From NCBI GenBank assembly GCA_955652455.1, contig CATPBU010000189.1:1-5428 (forward strand): a DNA stretch of 5,428 bases, given 5' to 3'. Shown piece by piece: positions 4,721 to 5,428 of the stretch. The translations under genes and the position numbers were made by a program. Under the pieces are notes generated by a model. That model did no database searches, was not told the DNA's origin, and worked only from the letters and a program-made list of their open reading frames with translations. The stretch is from Candidatus Dormiibacterota bacterium (GTDB taxonomy: Bacteria; Chloroflexota; Dormibacteria; UBA8260). Within the stretch, counting starts at the first letter, position 1. Every line of letters begins with the position of its first letter.

Positions 4721-5428
4721 CTGGAGATCCGCGGTAACCGACATCGACTGATCCGGCATGCATGGGTGCTCCTGGCCGCAGTGCTGGTGCCCGTGCTGGC
4801 TCCGCATCCCCCTTCGCCCCTCGCCGCAGTGGCCTCCACGCCCCCTGCGAGCACCGACATCATCCTCAGCGCCACCATTGAGCGCCCCGCCACGGTCCCA
4901 CCGATCGCAGCGCGCCCGGCCCAGACGATCGTGGTCACTGTCGGCGAGACTGTCGAAACCCTGGCCGCGGCCAATCACTCCGATGCCTCTGCCATCCGTT
5001 GGGCCAACGGCCTCGGCAGCCGCGCTCAGCCCGTCCCCGGCACCGCGCTGCTTCTGCCCCCGGGCGCCGGCGCCCTCGTCGCCGTTCTCCCCGGTGAGCG
5101 GCCCAGCCACTTCGCGATCCGCCTGGGCATCGACCCCCGCGTCCTCCTCGACTACAACGCGCTCGCCAAGGACACCGCTCGCGCAGCCGGCAGCTACCTT
5201 CAGGTTCCATTGAGCGCCGCCCCGACGGGAGCCCTGGTCGGCAGGTTCTTCGCGCGGGCGCCCGGCTCGGTGCCGATGATCGTCGAGAGCCATGGGTCCG
5301 ATACGTTCCCCTACGGTCAGTGCACCTACTACGTGGCCAGCCGCCGTGACGTGACCTGGGGCGGCAACGCTTGGGCATGGTTCGAGAATGCCAACGGCAT
5401 CCGTCCCGAAGGGCACGTGCCGGTGGCA
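4721..5428 (+). CDS. Secreted LysM-CHAP domain protein, probable peptidoglycan hydrolase (3' end outside window)
   Basis: The frame is open from after TAG 4709 to the window edge. Read from CTG 4721 it gives 236 residues: a signal peptide with basic segment (RGNRHRLIRHAW, 4-15), hydrophobic core (VLLAAVLVPVLA, 16-27) and likely cleavage near 36-39. Next come a LysM-like repeat (about 70-114, VVTVGETVETLAAANHSDAS to VPGTALLLPPG) and a second, more diverged one (about 119-164, VAVLPGERPSHFAIRLGID to GSYLQVPLS). The start of a CHAP domain follows, with YGQCTYYVA (198-206, catalytic Cys201) and WGGNAWAWFENA (213-224). The CHAP histidine would lie beyond the window. CHAP enzymes cut peptide bonds or amides of peptidoglycan and LysM anchors to glycan, so the product probably acts in the wall. 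The basic segment must be translated, yet the first usual in-frame start (GTG 4766) falls after it; CTG 4721, behind GGAAG (4711-4715), is my provisional start. Confidence 0.85.
   Translation, partial: MEIRGNRHRLIRHAWVLLAAVLVPVLAPHPPSPLAAVASTPPASTDIILSATIERPATVPPIAARPAQTIVVTVGETVETLAAANHSDASAIRWANGLGSRAQPVPGTALLLPPGAGALVAVLPGERPSHFAIRLGIDPRVLLDYNALAKDTARAAGSYLQVPLSAAPTGALVGRFFARAPGSVPMIVESHGSDTFPYGQCTYYVASRRDVTWGGNAWAWFENANGIRPEGHVPVA

Noticed and set aside
3845..5416. A 523-codon open frame on the minus strand, opposite the transporter and LysM-CHAP genes
   Set aside because: Its translation is a low-complexity Gly/His/Asp/Arg mixture without hydrophobic cores or motifs, and it is antisense to two clear protein families. 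High GC makes such long shadow frames common.

Overview
This 5.4-kb window is GC-rich bacterial DNA. It suits a high-GC soil or aquatic lineage such as Actinobacteriota or a Chloroflexota/Dormibacterota relative. The pointers are a two-subunit MaoC-type hydratase next to an acyl-CoA dehydrogenase, an apparently leaderless promoter, and a LysM-CHAP cell-wall protein. The lineage is an inference; no rRNA or other phylogenetic marker is present.

Left half, minus strand (1-1795): a tight three-gene acyl-CoA unit is transcribed right to left. It starts with a FAS1-type MaoC-like dehydratase subunit (1394-1795, strong Shine-Dalgarno). This overlaps by ATGA a catalytic MaoC hydratase subunit (969-1397). 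After 14 bases comes an acyl-CoA dehydrogenase (954 to the window edge, C-terminus missing). Together they would carry out the first two steps of a beta-oxidation-like cycle: alpha,beta-dehydrogenation of an acyl-CoA, then hydration of the enoyl-CoA. The gap ahead of the unit (1796-1904) holds an 18-bp near-perfect palindrome that resembles operators of regulators of acyl-CoA or branched-chain amino-acid degradation.

Middle, minus strand (1905-3185): a 64-residue zinc-ribbon protein is followed after 39 bases by an asparaginase of the Rhizobium etli type (serine-lysine/zinc family, not the classical E. coli fold). The zinc-ribbon gene has a good -35/-10 pair placed so that the transcript would begin almost at the ATG, so the mRNA is probably leaderless.

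Right half, plus strand (3350-5428): after a divergent intergenic region with a perfect 7-bp inverted repeat comes an AI-2E/PerM-family membrane transporter (3386 or 3350 to 4591). It is followed by a secreted protein with a signal peptide, two LysM-like segments and the start of a CHAP peptidoglycan-hydrolase domain, cut by the window end. The 5' end of that last gene is odd. The strongest ribosome-binding site leads into a six-codon reading frame ending in TAG, in the same frame as the gene. The signal peptide's positively charged segment lies after this TAG with no ATG, GTG or TTG ahead of it.

There are no RNA genes, CRISPR arrays or insertion sequences that I can support. Most of the window is ordinary metabolism. 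The best candidates for a second look are the start of the LysM-CHAP gene and the palindromic operator before the acyl-CoA operon.
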